Of a DNA stretch of 42,364 nucleotides, positions 27,744 to 35,790 are shown piece by piece. Under the pieces are notes generated by a model. That model saw only the letters and a list, made by a program, of their open reading frames with translations, was not told the origin of the DNA and searched no databases. This stretch comes from an uncultured Alphaproteobacteria bacterium (GTDB taxonomy: Bacteria > Pseudomonadota > Alphaproteobacteria > Rs-D84): the NCBI GenBank assembly GCA_905234465.1, contig CAJOHU010000011.1, positions 1 through 42,364 of the forward strand, given 5' to 3'. Made by a program: the position numbers and the translations under genes. Within the stretch, counting starts at the first letter, position 1; every line of letters starts with the position of its first letter.

Positions 27744-27989
27744 TTACTTCCAAAAATGTTTATTAGAAAAAGCCTGACCAGAACCAGATTTCAAATATTT
27801 TTCAAATTCCACAGCGGCGTCCTTGGAAGAAAATGCTATATAATTAACTAATTGCCACGGTTTATATTTTGATGTATAACACGAACGCCCCATATTATGT
27901 TCTTCTAATCTTTGTTTTAAATCATCGGTCATACCGACATATCTTCGTTCAGAATCAGAAATACTTTTGATTAAATACACATAAAACAT
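27744..27989 (-). CDS. GIY-YIG nuclease-superfamily small protein
   Basis: 81 residues: MFYVYLIKSISDSERRYVGMTDDLKQRLEEHNMGRSCYTSKYKPWQL shows the (G/F)YVY...YVG core, the Arg of the second helix, and the later Glu (AVEFEKYLKSGSG), as in UPF0213/YhbQ-like single-domain proteins. Some act on single-stranded DNA or branched DNA. The ATG at 27989 is preferred to the upstream one, which would include non-conserved residues; the ribosome site is weak. Similar genes are often present in several copies and can move with repeats; a repeated 18-mer lies just upstream (28004-28021). Confidence 0.82.
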   Translation of the reverse strand: MFYVYLIKSISDSERRYVGMTDDLKQRLEEHNMGRSCYTSKYKPWQLVNYIAFSSKDAAVEFEKYLKSGSGQAFSNKHFWK

Positions 27990-28021
27990 TTCTTTCACGT
28001 CCCCCTTCGTTAAAACTTCGG

Positions 28022-28090
28022 GCGACACTCCTTCGCGTTCGCTTTTTCGCTTGGGTGGCTTGCCACCCGAAGCGTCAAAGACGCGAAGGG
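28022..28090. repeat. Nested hairpins between tRNA-Thr and the GIY-YIG gene
   Basis: Outer arms CCTTCGCGT/ACGCGAAGG enclose an inner hairpin GGGTGG-CTTG-CCACCC with further pairing CGCTT/GAAGCG. It may end tRNA transcription, although the following T-run is weak. Confidence 0.6.
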
Positions 28091-28164
28091 TGGTGCCCTA
28101 AGCAAGAATCGGACTTGCGACTCGTCCTTACCAAGGACGTGTTTTACCACTAGACTATTAGGGC
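28091..28164 (-). tRNA. tRNA-Thr (anticodon GGT)
   Basis: A 74-nt sequence with acceptor GCCCTAA/TTAGGGC, anticodon stem CGTCC/GGACG around TTGGTAA, T-arm GCAAGTCCGATTCTTGC, discriminator A and encoded CCA. The D-arm is weak. Confidence 0.88.
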
Positions 28165-28228
28165 AATGGTTAAAACCAACCTTGATTATACGTGTGCACA
28201 AGCAAAAATCAAGAAAAATCGCCCTGAC

Positions 28229-28816
28229 CTACTTTTCTATTTTAACACGGATATTGATGTCTTCTTCGGGTTTTTGGGCGGGCGCAGTGGCAACACCACC
28301 AAACGGCATTTGTCCAACCAGTGTCCAACTTTCCGGCAAATCAAACATATCTTGAACCATTTTATCTATGACCGGATTATAATGTTGCAGGTTTGCCCCC
28401 ACCCCGTAATTTTCAAGCGCCGTCCATATTGCGAATTGCAACATACCGTTTGATTGCATAACCCAATCATGGAAACTTTCAACATACAATGGATACTTTG
28501 CACGCGTTTCGTTCACGATTGCGGCATCAAAAAAATAAAGTATCGTACCATATGCGGCGGCAAAAGAATCTGTGCGTTCACGCGAAAACCGTCCGCCATT
28601 GAACTTTGCCATTTCATCGTAAACCGCATTCCAGAATTTTTCGTGTTTTTCGCCGACAAGAACCAACACGCGTTGACTTCTCATATTAAACGCATCTGGG
28701 ACAAATCGCACACAATCGCGAACAATTCCAAACACAACATCATCCATAATCGGCATATTTTTATTCAGCGCATAAACAGACCTGCGATTTTTTATAAAAT
28801 TGATAAAGTTATTCAT
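28229..28816 (-). CDS. Nitroreductase-family protein
   Basis: 195 residues. INFIKNRRSVYALNKNMP is the FMN-phosphate binding N-terminus, and FNMRSQRVLVLVGEKHEKFW, GTILYFFD, SNGMLQFAIWTALENYGVGANLQHYNP and LVGQMPFGG follow the order of the nitroreductase subgroup related to Frm2/Hbn1. It probably uses FMN and NAD(P)H to reduce nitro or quinone compounds, or answers oxidative stress. The start overlaps the end of the AlkD-like gene by 8 nt. Confidence 0.88.
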   Translation of the reverse strand: MNNFINFIKNRRSVYALNKNMPIMDDVVFGIVRDCVRFVPDAFNMRSQRVLVLVGEKHEKFWNAVYDEMAKFNGGRFSRERTDSFAAAYGTILYFFDAAIVNETRAKYPLYVESFHDWVMQSNGMLQFAIWTALENYGVGANLQHYNPVIDKMVQDMFDLPESWTLVGQMPFGGVATAPAQKPEEDINIRVKIEK

Positions 28817-29504
28817 TTTTCATCATCTCCTTTTTTATCTTTTTCAATTTTAACTTATATCGGTCTTTTACGCGATAGGATGCTAATGCTTTTTCAATGG
28901 CGCATTTACGTGTCCATTCTTCCATTTTGCTCAGATAAGGTAACATTTCATCAAAATGTTCTATGGCGGCGGTTGCAAAAAACCACGCCTGCGCCATATT
29001 TATATAGTATTTTTTTGTTCTTATTTTAAAAACCATATCGGCATATTTCGTATCAAAATTCTGCTTAGTAAAATACCGCATAAGGCAAAGTATTGCGAAA
29101 CGCACCGTATACACATGCGAAGATTTAATCCACTGGTTTATATACGGCAATAATTTTTCAGCATTTTTTGCGAACACTTTCGGGGACATTTGGTCACATG
29201 TTGCCCAATTATCAATATAGGGTAAAAAATGATTGATTTTGTTTATTGCGAAATAAAAATCCTTTATTTCTGATATTATAAAAGCATGCAACTGGTTTTC
29301 TTCAAAGAAACGATGTGGCAACACATTAATAAAATCGCGCCAAATATCTTGTTTAATTATATCTTGTGCCATTGAACGCAACGCTGGCGTACGAACACCA
29401 ATGAAACAATCTTTATTAACTGTTGGAATCAAAGATATATTAAAATCCCGATATTTTTCATCTGCAATTTTGCGCATTTTATCAACAATTTCACTTTGGT
29501 TCAT
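28809..29504 (-). CDS. AlkD-like DNA alkylation repair protein
   Basis: 231 residues, all helical HEAT-like repeats. FIGVRTPALRSMAQDI, LPYIDNWATCDQMSPK (the Trp and Asp expected in the AlkD lesion pocket), IKSSHVYTVRFAILCLMRYF and YYINMAQAWFFATAAI match the family. It would remove bulky or cationic alkylated bases from DNA. I prefer the second ATG (29504), placed 7 nt after AAGGA. The pairing with a nitroreductase suggests a small damage-response operon; this is inference. Confidence 0.85.
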   Translation of the reverse strand: MNQSEIVDKMRKIADEKYRDFNISLIPTVNKDCFIGVRTPALRSMAQDIIKQDIWRDFINVLPHRFFEENQLHAFIISEIKDFYFAINKINHFLPYIDNWATCDQMSPKVFAKNAEKLLPYINQWIKSSHVYTVRFAILCLMRYFTKQNFDTKYADMVFKIRTKKYYINMAQAWFFATAAIEHFDEMLPYLSKMEEWTRKCAIEKALASYRVKDRYKLKLKKIKKEMMKNE

Positions 29505-29655
29505 AACTGTCATCCTTGCTAGTATTTATTTTTCTCCAAATTATAATAAAAAAATAAAAAAACAGTATAAAAATATCAATTTGTTACATATTTTCTTTTT
29601 TTATGCCATGATTTTTATATGCGCCGCCCCACGAATTTCCGCACCGTTGGGTGTA

Positions 29656-29675
29656 ACAAAAAGGTACCTTTTTGT
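29656..29675. promoter_or_regulatory. GGTACC-centred palindrome, copy 1
   Basis: A perfect 20-bp palindrome with half-site ACAAAAAGGT. Flanking GGGTG and CACCC nearly extend it. Confidence 0.6.
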
Positions 29676-29784
29676 CCACCCCTTTTTTACGCTTTTTTTA
29701 ATTTTTTTAATTTTTTCCGCAACGCCACAGATTCCGTGGCATACAGCCACTTTTTGTATTCGCCCATTTTTGCCCGAATCGCGA

Positions 29785-29812
29785 TGTAACAAAAAGGTAC
29801 CTTTTTGTTACA
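29785..29812. promoter_or_regulatory. GGTACC-centred palindrome, copy 2
   Basis: A perfect 28-bp palindrome with half-site TGTAACAAAAAGGT, 38 nt before the start codon of the secreted-protein copy. Possibly an operator; a hairpin in RNA is the alternative. Confidence 0.6.
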
Positions 29813-29850
29813 ATGTAAGCGTTGGAAATCAAGGGAAAGGGAAGTATCAG

Positions 29851-31366
29851 ATGAGTGTCAAACGCATATTTATCGCGATGACCGCAATTTTTGCGGTGTC
29901 TGCGGTATTTGCGGATAATTCCAGTGTGACCAGCAAGAAATATGTAGATGACCTGAAATAAACTTATGATATATGATGATGAAACCGGTATTGGTGAAAA
30001 AGAGATAGTATCAACACTTGGTAATAGCGCATCCGCCACCACTGTACCGACGGTTGGTGCGGTTAAGACTGGTTTGGACGGGAAACAAGATACGATTAAT
30101 GGTACCCCGGGTTATGTAATGACCGGTACAGGAACCCCCGGCGAAGTCGGTGAACGCGCGATTTACAGTGCGAACACAAATTACAGCGATTCATTGGTGA
30201 CCGCGGAAACAGTGAACACTGGTGTTATTAACGCAGTAAATTCATCACTGATTCGGGTGAATGAACAAGGCACCCCAAGTGACAGCGGGACATTATGGGA
30301 AATCAATACCAGTTTGTTTGCATTAAATGTTCGCCCAATGTTGCCAGATGGTTATATTCAACGGCAGTATATCTATATGATGGAAGGGTCATATATCAAA
30401 GTAGAAGATTTGCCAATAAGTGCTGGGTATAAGGTTGAGTTTGATTTCCAAACAACAGCAACACTTGGCAGCAATTTGCGGAATTATCTTGGCGGCCGTT
30501 CTGGTGGTTCGGCAGGTGGTGGTTTCCGTTTGTCTAAATTGGCAAGTGGTGGCACTACTCTAAACCGTGTTGTTCTGTATGGTTTTGAATCAGGAACAGA
30601 ATACTATGACCCAACGACACAATTTCAACCTAACACAAGATACAAATACACATACGATAACGGTGTTTGCACATTGGAATCGGGCGGGAGTGTAGTTAGC
30701 ACACAAACATTTACTGTCACTGACAATACTAGCACAAAGTGGGGTATAAACGCATATGTAAATGGCACGACTTGGCAAACCAACTCATCAGACATATATG
30801 TATATTCTGTCAAAGTTTGGAACACACAGGGCGAATTGGTAATGAACTTGGTTCCCGCAACCTACAACAATACAGTTGGTTTTTATGATACAGTCAGCAA
30901 AACATTTAAGACCGCAACATCAGGAACATTTACCGCCGGACCATCTTGCATAAGCCCGAATTTGATAAATATGATACCCGCAAATATAACAGTGGGTAAA
31001 TATATATCTGCCCAGGGTGTGGTTAGTGACAGTGTGAGTAATTTTATATACAATAAATATATTCCTGTAAAACCAAATACAAAGTATACATTATCATTTA
31101 ATAATGAATTATATTTTGTAACCATGTCTGAATATAGTTCTGAAAGTGACGCAGGATTCATAAAAAGAACGCAAGGTTCAACTGGTGGTAATACTTCGTT
31201 GACAATAACCACCGGCGCAACAACACAATATTTACGATGGGGGTCTAATCCGTACGGTAATGATAACGAGGTCACACTTGAACAGATTCAGGCAATTAAT
31301 TGGATGTTGACCGAAGGTGATACAGCCCAAACATATCGCCCGTATGGTGAAAATATTTGTTATTAG
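29851..31366 (+). pseudogene. Secreted repeat-family protein, copy 2, frameshifted
   Basis: It starts MSVKRIFIAMTAIFAVSAVFA (signal peptide) and continues DNSSVTSKKYVDDLK, then meets TAA at 29959. Compared with copies 1 and 3, 38 bp are missing after YVDDL, which shifts the frame. The second part (29966-31366) stays open for 466 residues: the shared constant block, a LamG-like segment from about residue 150, a NTQGELVMNLVPATYNNTVGFYDTV closing block, and an extra 135-residue C-terminal module (NLINMIPANITVGKYIS...) seen in phage-like surface proteins. Restart at 29966 would lack a signal peptide. The ribosome site is GGGAAG, as in copy 3. The long intact remainder suggests recent loss, or a sequencing/assembly error. 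Confidence 0.85.
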
Positions 31367-31833
31367 TGGTTATCCGCCTTCGCCGATAATCATGGAATTT
31401 GTTTCCATTGGTGTGAATATTGCTACGGCGAGACAGGGGCTGAGCGTAGCGAAGACGGATGGTAGCGGCGAAGGGATTGCTTCGCCACCTTGCAAAATCC
31501 ACCTTCGTTAAAACTTCGGTGGACCGGCGTTATTCCGCCTTTTTGCTGCGGTTCGGACCCCTGACCAAAGGATTATGATAAGATTGAGATAAAAACCAGA
31601 TAACGCAGATTCTTGCGGATTACAGCGATTTTTTAACCCATCAAATTTTTCTCTGTGTAGAGAATGTGTAGAACCAAGTTTATCCTAAAACCATATGCGT
31701 TTGTAGCTAAAACCTCTTACTTCCCACTTCCCACAAAAAACCATTTCGCAGATTTTATAAATTGAGCTAGCTAGGGATTTTTATTGTATTATCCATAAAC
31801 TTGTGCCATATTGTTGTTATCAAAGGATTGTAT
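31367..31833. other. Repeat-rich intergenic region at left island edge
   Basis: It contains a post-stop heptad (31365-31372), CTGAGCGTAGCGAAGAC (shared with 41039-41056), a 21-bp tRNA-Met 3'-end copy (31460-31480), an 18-mer shared with 28004-28021, and a 28-bp tRNA-Met internal copy (31552-31579). The rest, to 31833, is AT-rich with no gene seen. Confidence 0.6.
31552..31579. repeat. Direct repeat of tRNA-Met (left, att-like)
   Basis: 28 bases identical to 35002-35029, inside tRNA-Met (T-loop to anticodon). A 21-bp copy of the tRNA 3' terminus lies 72 bp to the left (31460-31480). Confidence 0.75.
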
Positions 31834-32846
31834 ATGGCAATAGGATTAAAACCAATAAATGGCGAAATATTTTTGTATAAAGACGACTATGGTACGGTCA
31901 AATTGAACGGTTTGATATATGGTGAATCTTTGTGGTTAACGGCACATGCTATAGCGGAATTGTTTAATGTTGATTATTCGAATATACTTAAACACATAAA
32001 AAATATTTATAATGATTCGGAATTGCCGGAAAACACGACTATGGCAAAATTTGCCACCGTCGTAAATCGTGGTTTTAGAGGGGAAGTAAACGAAGATTTA
32101 CCTTATTACAATCTCGATATGATAATATCTGTTGGGTATCGTGTTAATTCAAAGCGGGCGACCCAGTTTCGTATTTGGGCAACAAAAGTCCTGCACGAAT
32201 ACATACAAAAAGGCTTTGTGCTGGATGATGAACGGTTAAAAATGGCGGGAAAACCATTTGGTGTTGATTATTTCCGTGAATTGTTGGAACGCGTCCGGTC
32301 TATCAGAGCATCCGAACGTCGTATTTATCAACAAATAACCGATATTTTTGCCGAATGCAGTATTGATTATGACCCGAATTCTGAAACCGCTTTCAACTTT
32401 TACGCGAATATACAGAACAAATTTCACTATGCAATACATGGACACACCGCTGCCGAAATTATCAAGGATCGTGCTAACTTAGAAAAACCACATATGGGAC
32501 TGACCACATGGAAAAATTCCCCGAATGGTCGCATATTAAAAACAGATGTATCTATCGCAAAGAATTATCTAAGTGAAAAAGAATTAAAAGACCTCGAACG
32601 CCTAGTGACAATGTTTTTTGACTATATCGAACACCAAATCGAAGACAAAAAAGCGTTTAATATGGCACAATTCGCAGAATCCGTTGATAAACTACTTACA
32701 TTTAATGATTATAAAGTATTGCATGGCTTGGGCAGCATACCGCCGATGCAAAACAATATGCTGAAGCAATATACGATGAATTTAACAAGACACAAAACAT
32801 CGAAAGCGACTTTGACAGGATTGTAAAATTAACCAATGAGGAATAA
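31834..32846 (+). pseudogene. rhuM: RhuM-family protein with C-terminal frameshift
   Basis: The family sequence is clear: SLWLTAHAIAELFNVDYSNILKHIKNIY, YYNLDMIISVGYRVNSKRATQFRIWATKVLHEYIQKGFVLDDERL, YFRELLERVRSIRASERRIYQ, GHTAAEIIKDRANLEKPHMGLT and AKNYLSEKELKDLERLVTMFFDYIE. After GSIP (about 32740) the frame changes: the original frame runs into 28 unrelated residues and stops at 32826, while the next frame continues DAKQYAEAIYDEFNKTQ...SDFDRI and stops at 32846, as the family does. So one base is lost or gained near 32740-32742. Start ATG 31834 with AAAGGA. RhuM proteins are common on islands; their function is not established. Confidence 0.82.
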
Positions 32847-32966
32847 TGACATGTATGCGATTCGCATCGATTCGTAGCACATCTAAAAACGGCGGTTTTC
32901 CGCGTTTTATAGCTTATACACTTTTTCCTTGATTTAATTCTTCAAAAAATATATGAATCGGAAATG

Positions 32967-32993
32967 AAAGACCCATTAAAAATGGGTCCTTTC
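32967..32993 (+). terminator. Hairpin after the RhuM gene
   Basis: GACCCATT-AAA-AATGGGTC followed by CTTTCT. Moderate terminator. Confidence 0.55.
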
Positions 32994-33046
32994 TAAGCGA
33001 TTACAAAGTGCTTAGCTTATTCTGTGCCCTCACTTTACATCGCTTA
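32994..33046. repeat. Structured leader before the small Cys/His gene
   Basis: TAAGCGAT...AAAGTG (32994-33010) pairs with CACTTT..ATCGCTTA (33031-33046), leaving a 20-nt loop. It could be a leader RNA structure or a small RNA. Confidence 0.5.
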
Positions 33047-33111
33047 GTGGTGCCTTGTCAAATATTTTTTTGACGAGGGTGTTGTTAATGCCATAACTCA
33101 AGGAGTAAAAA

Positions 33112-33399
33112 ATGGCGAAATATAAAGTGAAAAATATGTCTGGCACCGCTGGACAAGTTCCACCATATCCATACCAAAATTTAAGTTGGTTGGAATACTG
33201 GGAAAAGATGACAGGACACAAAGCTTCTACTTGTAGTGTTTGTGGATGTTCTAATAAAGCAGAACATGGCGGACACGTGAAACGAGTAGATACTTACTTT
33301 GATCCGACTACATATATTGTTCCTCTGTGTGCGGATTGCAATAATCCAAATAACACAAAAGAATTTTATGTAGATTGCGATTTGTGTAGGGCATACTAG
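33112..33399 (+). CDS. Small Cys/His (HNH/treble-clef-like) protein
   Basis: 95 residues. CSVCGCSNKAEHGGHVKRVD followed by YIVPLCADCNNPNN and VDCDLCRAY gives two or three CxxC-type pairs plus His, as in zinc treble-clef or HNH-like folds; the phrase IVPLCxxCN is typical of small proteins of this kind. Whether a nuclease is active is unclear. ATG preceded by AAGGAGTAAAAA, a strong site. It lies alone between a RhuM pseudogene and an MFS transporter, in a possible island. A strong terminator follows. Confidence 0.75.
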   Translation: MAKYKVKNMSGTAGQVPPYPYQNLSWLEYWEKMTGHKASTCSVCGCSNKAEHGGHVKRVDTYFDPTTYIVPLCADCNNPNNTKEFYVDCDLCRAY

Positions 33400-33412
33400 T
33401 GTCTAAAAACTG

Positions 33413-33438
33413 AAAAACCGGTCGTTTGACCGGTTTTT
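33413..33438 (+). terminator. Rho-independent terminator
   Basis: AAAAACCGGTC-GTTT-GACCGGTTTTT then ATTTATTT; ends the small Cys/His gene and may work both ways. Confidence 0.9.
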
Positions 33439-33494
33439 ATTTATTTGGATGTATTTATATGCTATAATTCCTAAGACAAATTACAGGAATAAAT

Positions 33495-34655
33495 ATGAAT
33501 ACCAAGGACAACCCAAAGTTTTTGCGATGGTTTAATTTTTTCAGTTATTTTATATTTTCATCGCCAATTTTGGTTTTGTTTTTTAATTCTGTATTGGACA
33601 ATTATGCACTGTCCATGACGATATATGCCGCGCAAAGCATATCTTGTTCATTGCTGGAAATACCGTTTGGCATTATATCGGACAGAATTGGGCGCAAGAA
33701 CATAATGGTCCTGGGCGCGATTACACGACTGTTATGCTTTGTTATCTGGGCAATGTCATACAGTTTTATGCCATTATTACTTGGCGCAATAATCGGTGGG
33801 GCATCAGATGCGCTGACCAGCGGAAACAACGATGCATTGTTATACGACAGTTTGTGCGACACGAAACAAAAAAAATCATACCACAGAATCTATGCCAGGA
33901 TCACATCGTATTACCAATTCGCGTTATTTATGGGATCATTGATTGGCGCGGTTGTTGCTTTTTATTCAATGCGTCTGGCCATTATATTAAACATTGTGCC
34001 ATTGACGATTGCGCTGGGGCTGTCTTTGGTCGTTGTCGAACCAAGATGCAAAGCAGCACCCGAAACATCATTCATCAGGCAATTTATTGCCGCGATAAAG
34101 AACCTGTGGCAGAACCGCCGGTTAAGATATGTTGCAACCGGAAATGGATTGAACTATGGATTAAATGAATCCGCATACAGTTTCAACAGCGTATTTATAT
34201 CGCAATTCGTGCCTGTATGGGCATTGGGCATATTTAAATCACTGGGGCATTTATTGAACAGTTTCGGCGCACATTTATCAAACCGGATAGCATGCAAGAT
34301 AGGTATTGGCCGGACCGCCGGATATGGATTGGTTGCCGATAATTTTATGAACATTGTGTCTGTATTATGCAACAGCATATGGACCCCGATAGTACGCTTG
34401 GCATCGCCATTGGCCGAGGGGATACACAGCCCAGCAATAAACACTATCATTCAGGACGAAATCCCGAACCGGATACGCGCAACAACATTGTCTATTACAT
34501 CGATTTTTGGCAGTTTGTGTTATTCCGGCGCAGCGATATTCATCGGATACCTGGCCGACATAACTTCGCCATATTGGGCATTGTTGACCGCATATTCAAT
34601 CGCATTGATGGTGGATTCGCTGGTGTTTGTCGGGTTAAAATACAAATCAAAATGA
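33495..34655 (+). CDS. MFS transporter
   Basis: 386 residues with 12 predicted membrane helices. Between TM2 and TM3, GIISDRIGRKNIM is the MFS loop motif; LLEIPFG and the charge pattern fit drug- or sugar-type proton antiporters of the DHA group. A TATAAT lies at 33463-33468, and AGGAATAAAT gives the ribosome site. Substrate unknown. Last gene before the tRNA-Met repeats. Confidence 0.9.
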   Translation: MNTKDNPKFLRWFNFFSYFIFSSPILVLFFNSVLDNYALSMTIYAAQSISCSLLEIPFGIISDRIGRKNIMVLGAITRLLCFVIWAMSYSFMPLLLGAIIGGASDALTSGNNDALLYDSLCDTKQKKSYHRIYARITSYYQFALFMGSLIGAVVAFYSMRLAIILNIVPLTIALGLSLVVVEPRCKAAPETSFIRQFIAAIKNLWQNRRLRYVATGNGLNYGLNESAYSFNSVFISQFVPVWALGIFKSLGHLLNSFGAHLSNRIACKIGIGRTAGYGLVADNFMNIVSVLCNSIWTPIVRLASPLAEGIHSPAINTIIQDEIPNRIRATTLSITSIFGSLCYSGAAIFIGYLADITSPYWALLTAYSIALMVDSLVFVGLKYKSK

Positions 34656-34766
34656 TAAGTACAATTCATGTGTAAACATTCGTGTATCCGTTGTGTAGAA
34701 AATTTGAAAAAAATTAACAATTTTGCCCGTCTTTATTCATTACGGCGTGACACTGAATTGTTCATT

Positions 34767-34798
34767 AAAAAACACCGGTAAATACCGGTGTTTTTTTT
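34767..34798 (+). terminator. MFS gene terminator
   Basis: AACACCGGTA-AA-TACCGGTGTT with a following T8 tract. Confidence 0.9.
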
Positions 34799-34950
34799 GA
34801 AAAATTCGTGGTAGCGGCGAAGGGATTGCACATTCCCACTGCGCCCTGCTTGCGGGAACCCTTTCCACTCGTAAGACTCGAACTTCGTTTTACTCGTTCT
34901 CGTCAACTATCGTGTCGGACCCAGGGTCCTCATCCTCTCGCGACTATACC

Positions 34951-34978
34951 AAAATTAAAACCGGGCAAAACCCGGTTT
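34951..34978 (-). terminator. tRNA-Met terminator
   Basis: On the minus strand AAACCGGG-TTTTG-CCCGGTTT followed by TAATTTT, directly after the tRNA CCA. Confidence 0.8.
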
Positions 34979-34984
34979 GAATTT

Positions 34985-35059
34985 TGGTAGCGGCGAAGGG
35001 ATTCGGACCCCTGACCAAAGGATTATGATTCCTCTGCTCTACCACTGAGCTACGCCGCC
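34985..35059 (-). tRNA. tRNA-Met, elongator (anticodon CAT)
   Basis: 75 nt: acceptor GGCGGCG/CGCCGCT, D-arm GCTCAGTGGTAGAGC, anticodon arm GAGGA-ATCATAA-TCCTT, T-arm GGGGTCCGAATCCC and encoded CCA. The GGAATCATAATCC arm is that of alphaproteobacterial elongator tRNA-Met. Parts of it recur at 31460, 31552 and 34809. Confidence 0.93.
35002..35029. repeat. Direct repeat within tRNA-Met (right, att-like)
   Basis: Identical over 28 bases to 31552-31579 and in the same orientation. Confidence 0.75.
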
Positions 35060-35152
35060 ATGTAAAACGCAACGATTATAACAAACATTTTTCTAAATGC
35101 AAGAATTTATCGCAATATCGGTATTCTTATGATTTTTTTCTGATTATATTAT

Positions 35153-35181
35153 TTGGATAAATACAAAAAATGGTGTATAAT
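35153..35181 (+). promoter_or_regulatory. Promoter of the PagL-like gene, near leaderless
   Basis: TTGGAT (35153-35158), 17 nt, TATAAT (35176-35181), then 9 nt to the ATG at 35191. Confidence 0.6.
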
Positions 35182-35190
35182 ATCATCCTA

Positions 35191-35757
35191 ATGAGAGTTT
35201 TTTTTACAATCTTGATTACCACGTTTTTTTTGCTGTCGTCTGCGTTTGCGGCGGGCGATAAAAACACTTTCACCGGGCATTATAAAAACCAAATCGCATT
35301 TAACCTGGGCCAGGGTATAAACAGCGGATTTATTGTTCCGCCACCAACCCAGTTTGTTCCTTTTTATTTATTGGGATTACAGTATTCTCAACCGACTACT
35401 TTCTTTGGTTTGCCCGCACGTCAAACATTGGGCGTAAACCAAACCATAGGATTCGGCAGCAAGTATGGATGGCATTGGCGTGATTACACGATACCCATGG
35501 TTATGCTGTCCGGTGATGTGCGATTGTCTGAATACAAAGACATATATGTTGCCGCCGGTGCCGGTGTCGGTCTCCAGGCGCAACAGAACGAACGATTGGG
35601 GGCAAAATTATTATTCCAATTCAAAATAATTGGTGGATGGCATATCAATGATAAATGGGCTTTGGAAATATTTATGCACCATTTTTCAAACGCGAACACA
35701 GCCCCAGAAAATTATTCATACGCATTTTATGGCATGGGTGTGACATATAATTTCTAA
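35191..35757 (+). CDS. PagL-like lipid A 3-O-deacylase / acyloxyacyl hydrolase
   Basis: 188 residues: a signal peptide (1-20, ending AFA), an eight-stranded outer-membrane barrel, and near the end EIFMHHFSNANTAPENYSY (His164 and Ser166 of the PagL H-x-S site), closing with YGMGVTYNF and a terminal Phe. PagL removes the 3-linked acyl chain from lipid A in the outer leaflet. I chose the ATG at 35191 because the upstream one (35170) contains the -10 box. Monocistronic; convergent with ung. Confidence 0.85.
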   Translation: MRVFFTILITTFFLLSSAFAAGDKNTFTGHYKNQIAFNLGQGINSGFIVPPPTQFVPFYLLGLQYSQPTTFFGLPARQTLGVNQTIGFGSKYGWHWRDYTIPMVMLSGDVRLSEYKDIYVAAGAGVGLQAQQNERLGAKLLFQFKIIGGWHINDKWALEIFMHHFSNANTAPENYSYAFYGMGVTYNF

Positions 35758-35763
35758 ATTATC

Positions 35764-35784
35764 ATGCCACCACTAACCACCAAA
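35764..35784 (-). repeat. TTAGTGG-type repeat after ung
   Basis: On the ung strand GGTGGTTAGTGGTGG lies just after the stop. Confidence 0.55.
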
Positions 35785-35790
35785 TAAAAT

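Larger units (their letters stand above)
29505..29850. other. Divergent intergenic region with repeated palindromes
   Basis: No gene seen. It holds long T-runs (about 29681-29720), two copies of a palindrome centred on GGTACC, and the upstream region of the secreted-protein pseudogene. Confidence 0.5.
34656..34984. other. Intergenic with tRNA-Met remnants
   Basis: After the MFS terminator comes a 21-bp copy of the tRNA-Met 3' end (34809-34829), then about 120 bp of unexplained GC-richer sequence containing TCGGACCC, then the tRNA terminator. No gene seen. Confidence 0.5.

Noticed and set aside
27408..27851. Plus-strand frame of 147 codons upstream of aspS
   Set aside because: Starts inside aspS, overlaps the GIY-YIG gene, and has no domain.
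28454..29029. Plus-strand frame of 191 codons
   Set aside because: Antisense to the nitroreductase and AlkD-like genes; no ribosome site.
31580..31640. Short GCAGATT-like periodic sequence (remnant of a known flanking repeat)
   Set aside because: Only two or three degenerate units; cannot be told from chance.
34800..34950. Possible tmRNA or second tRNA, suggested by the tRNA-like CCA end at 34809-34829
   Set aside because: No matching 5' acceptor strand, no tag reading frame and no consistent cloverleaf; it is better explained as a tRNA-Met 3' remnant.
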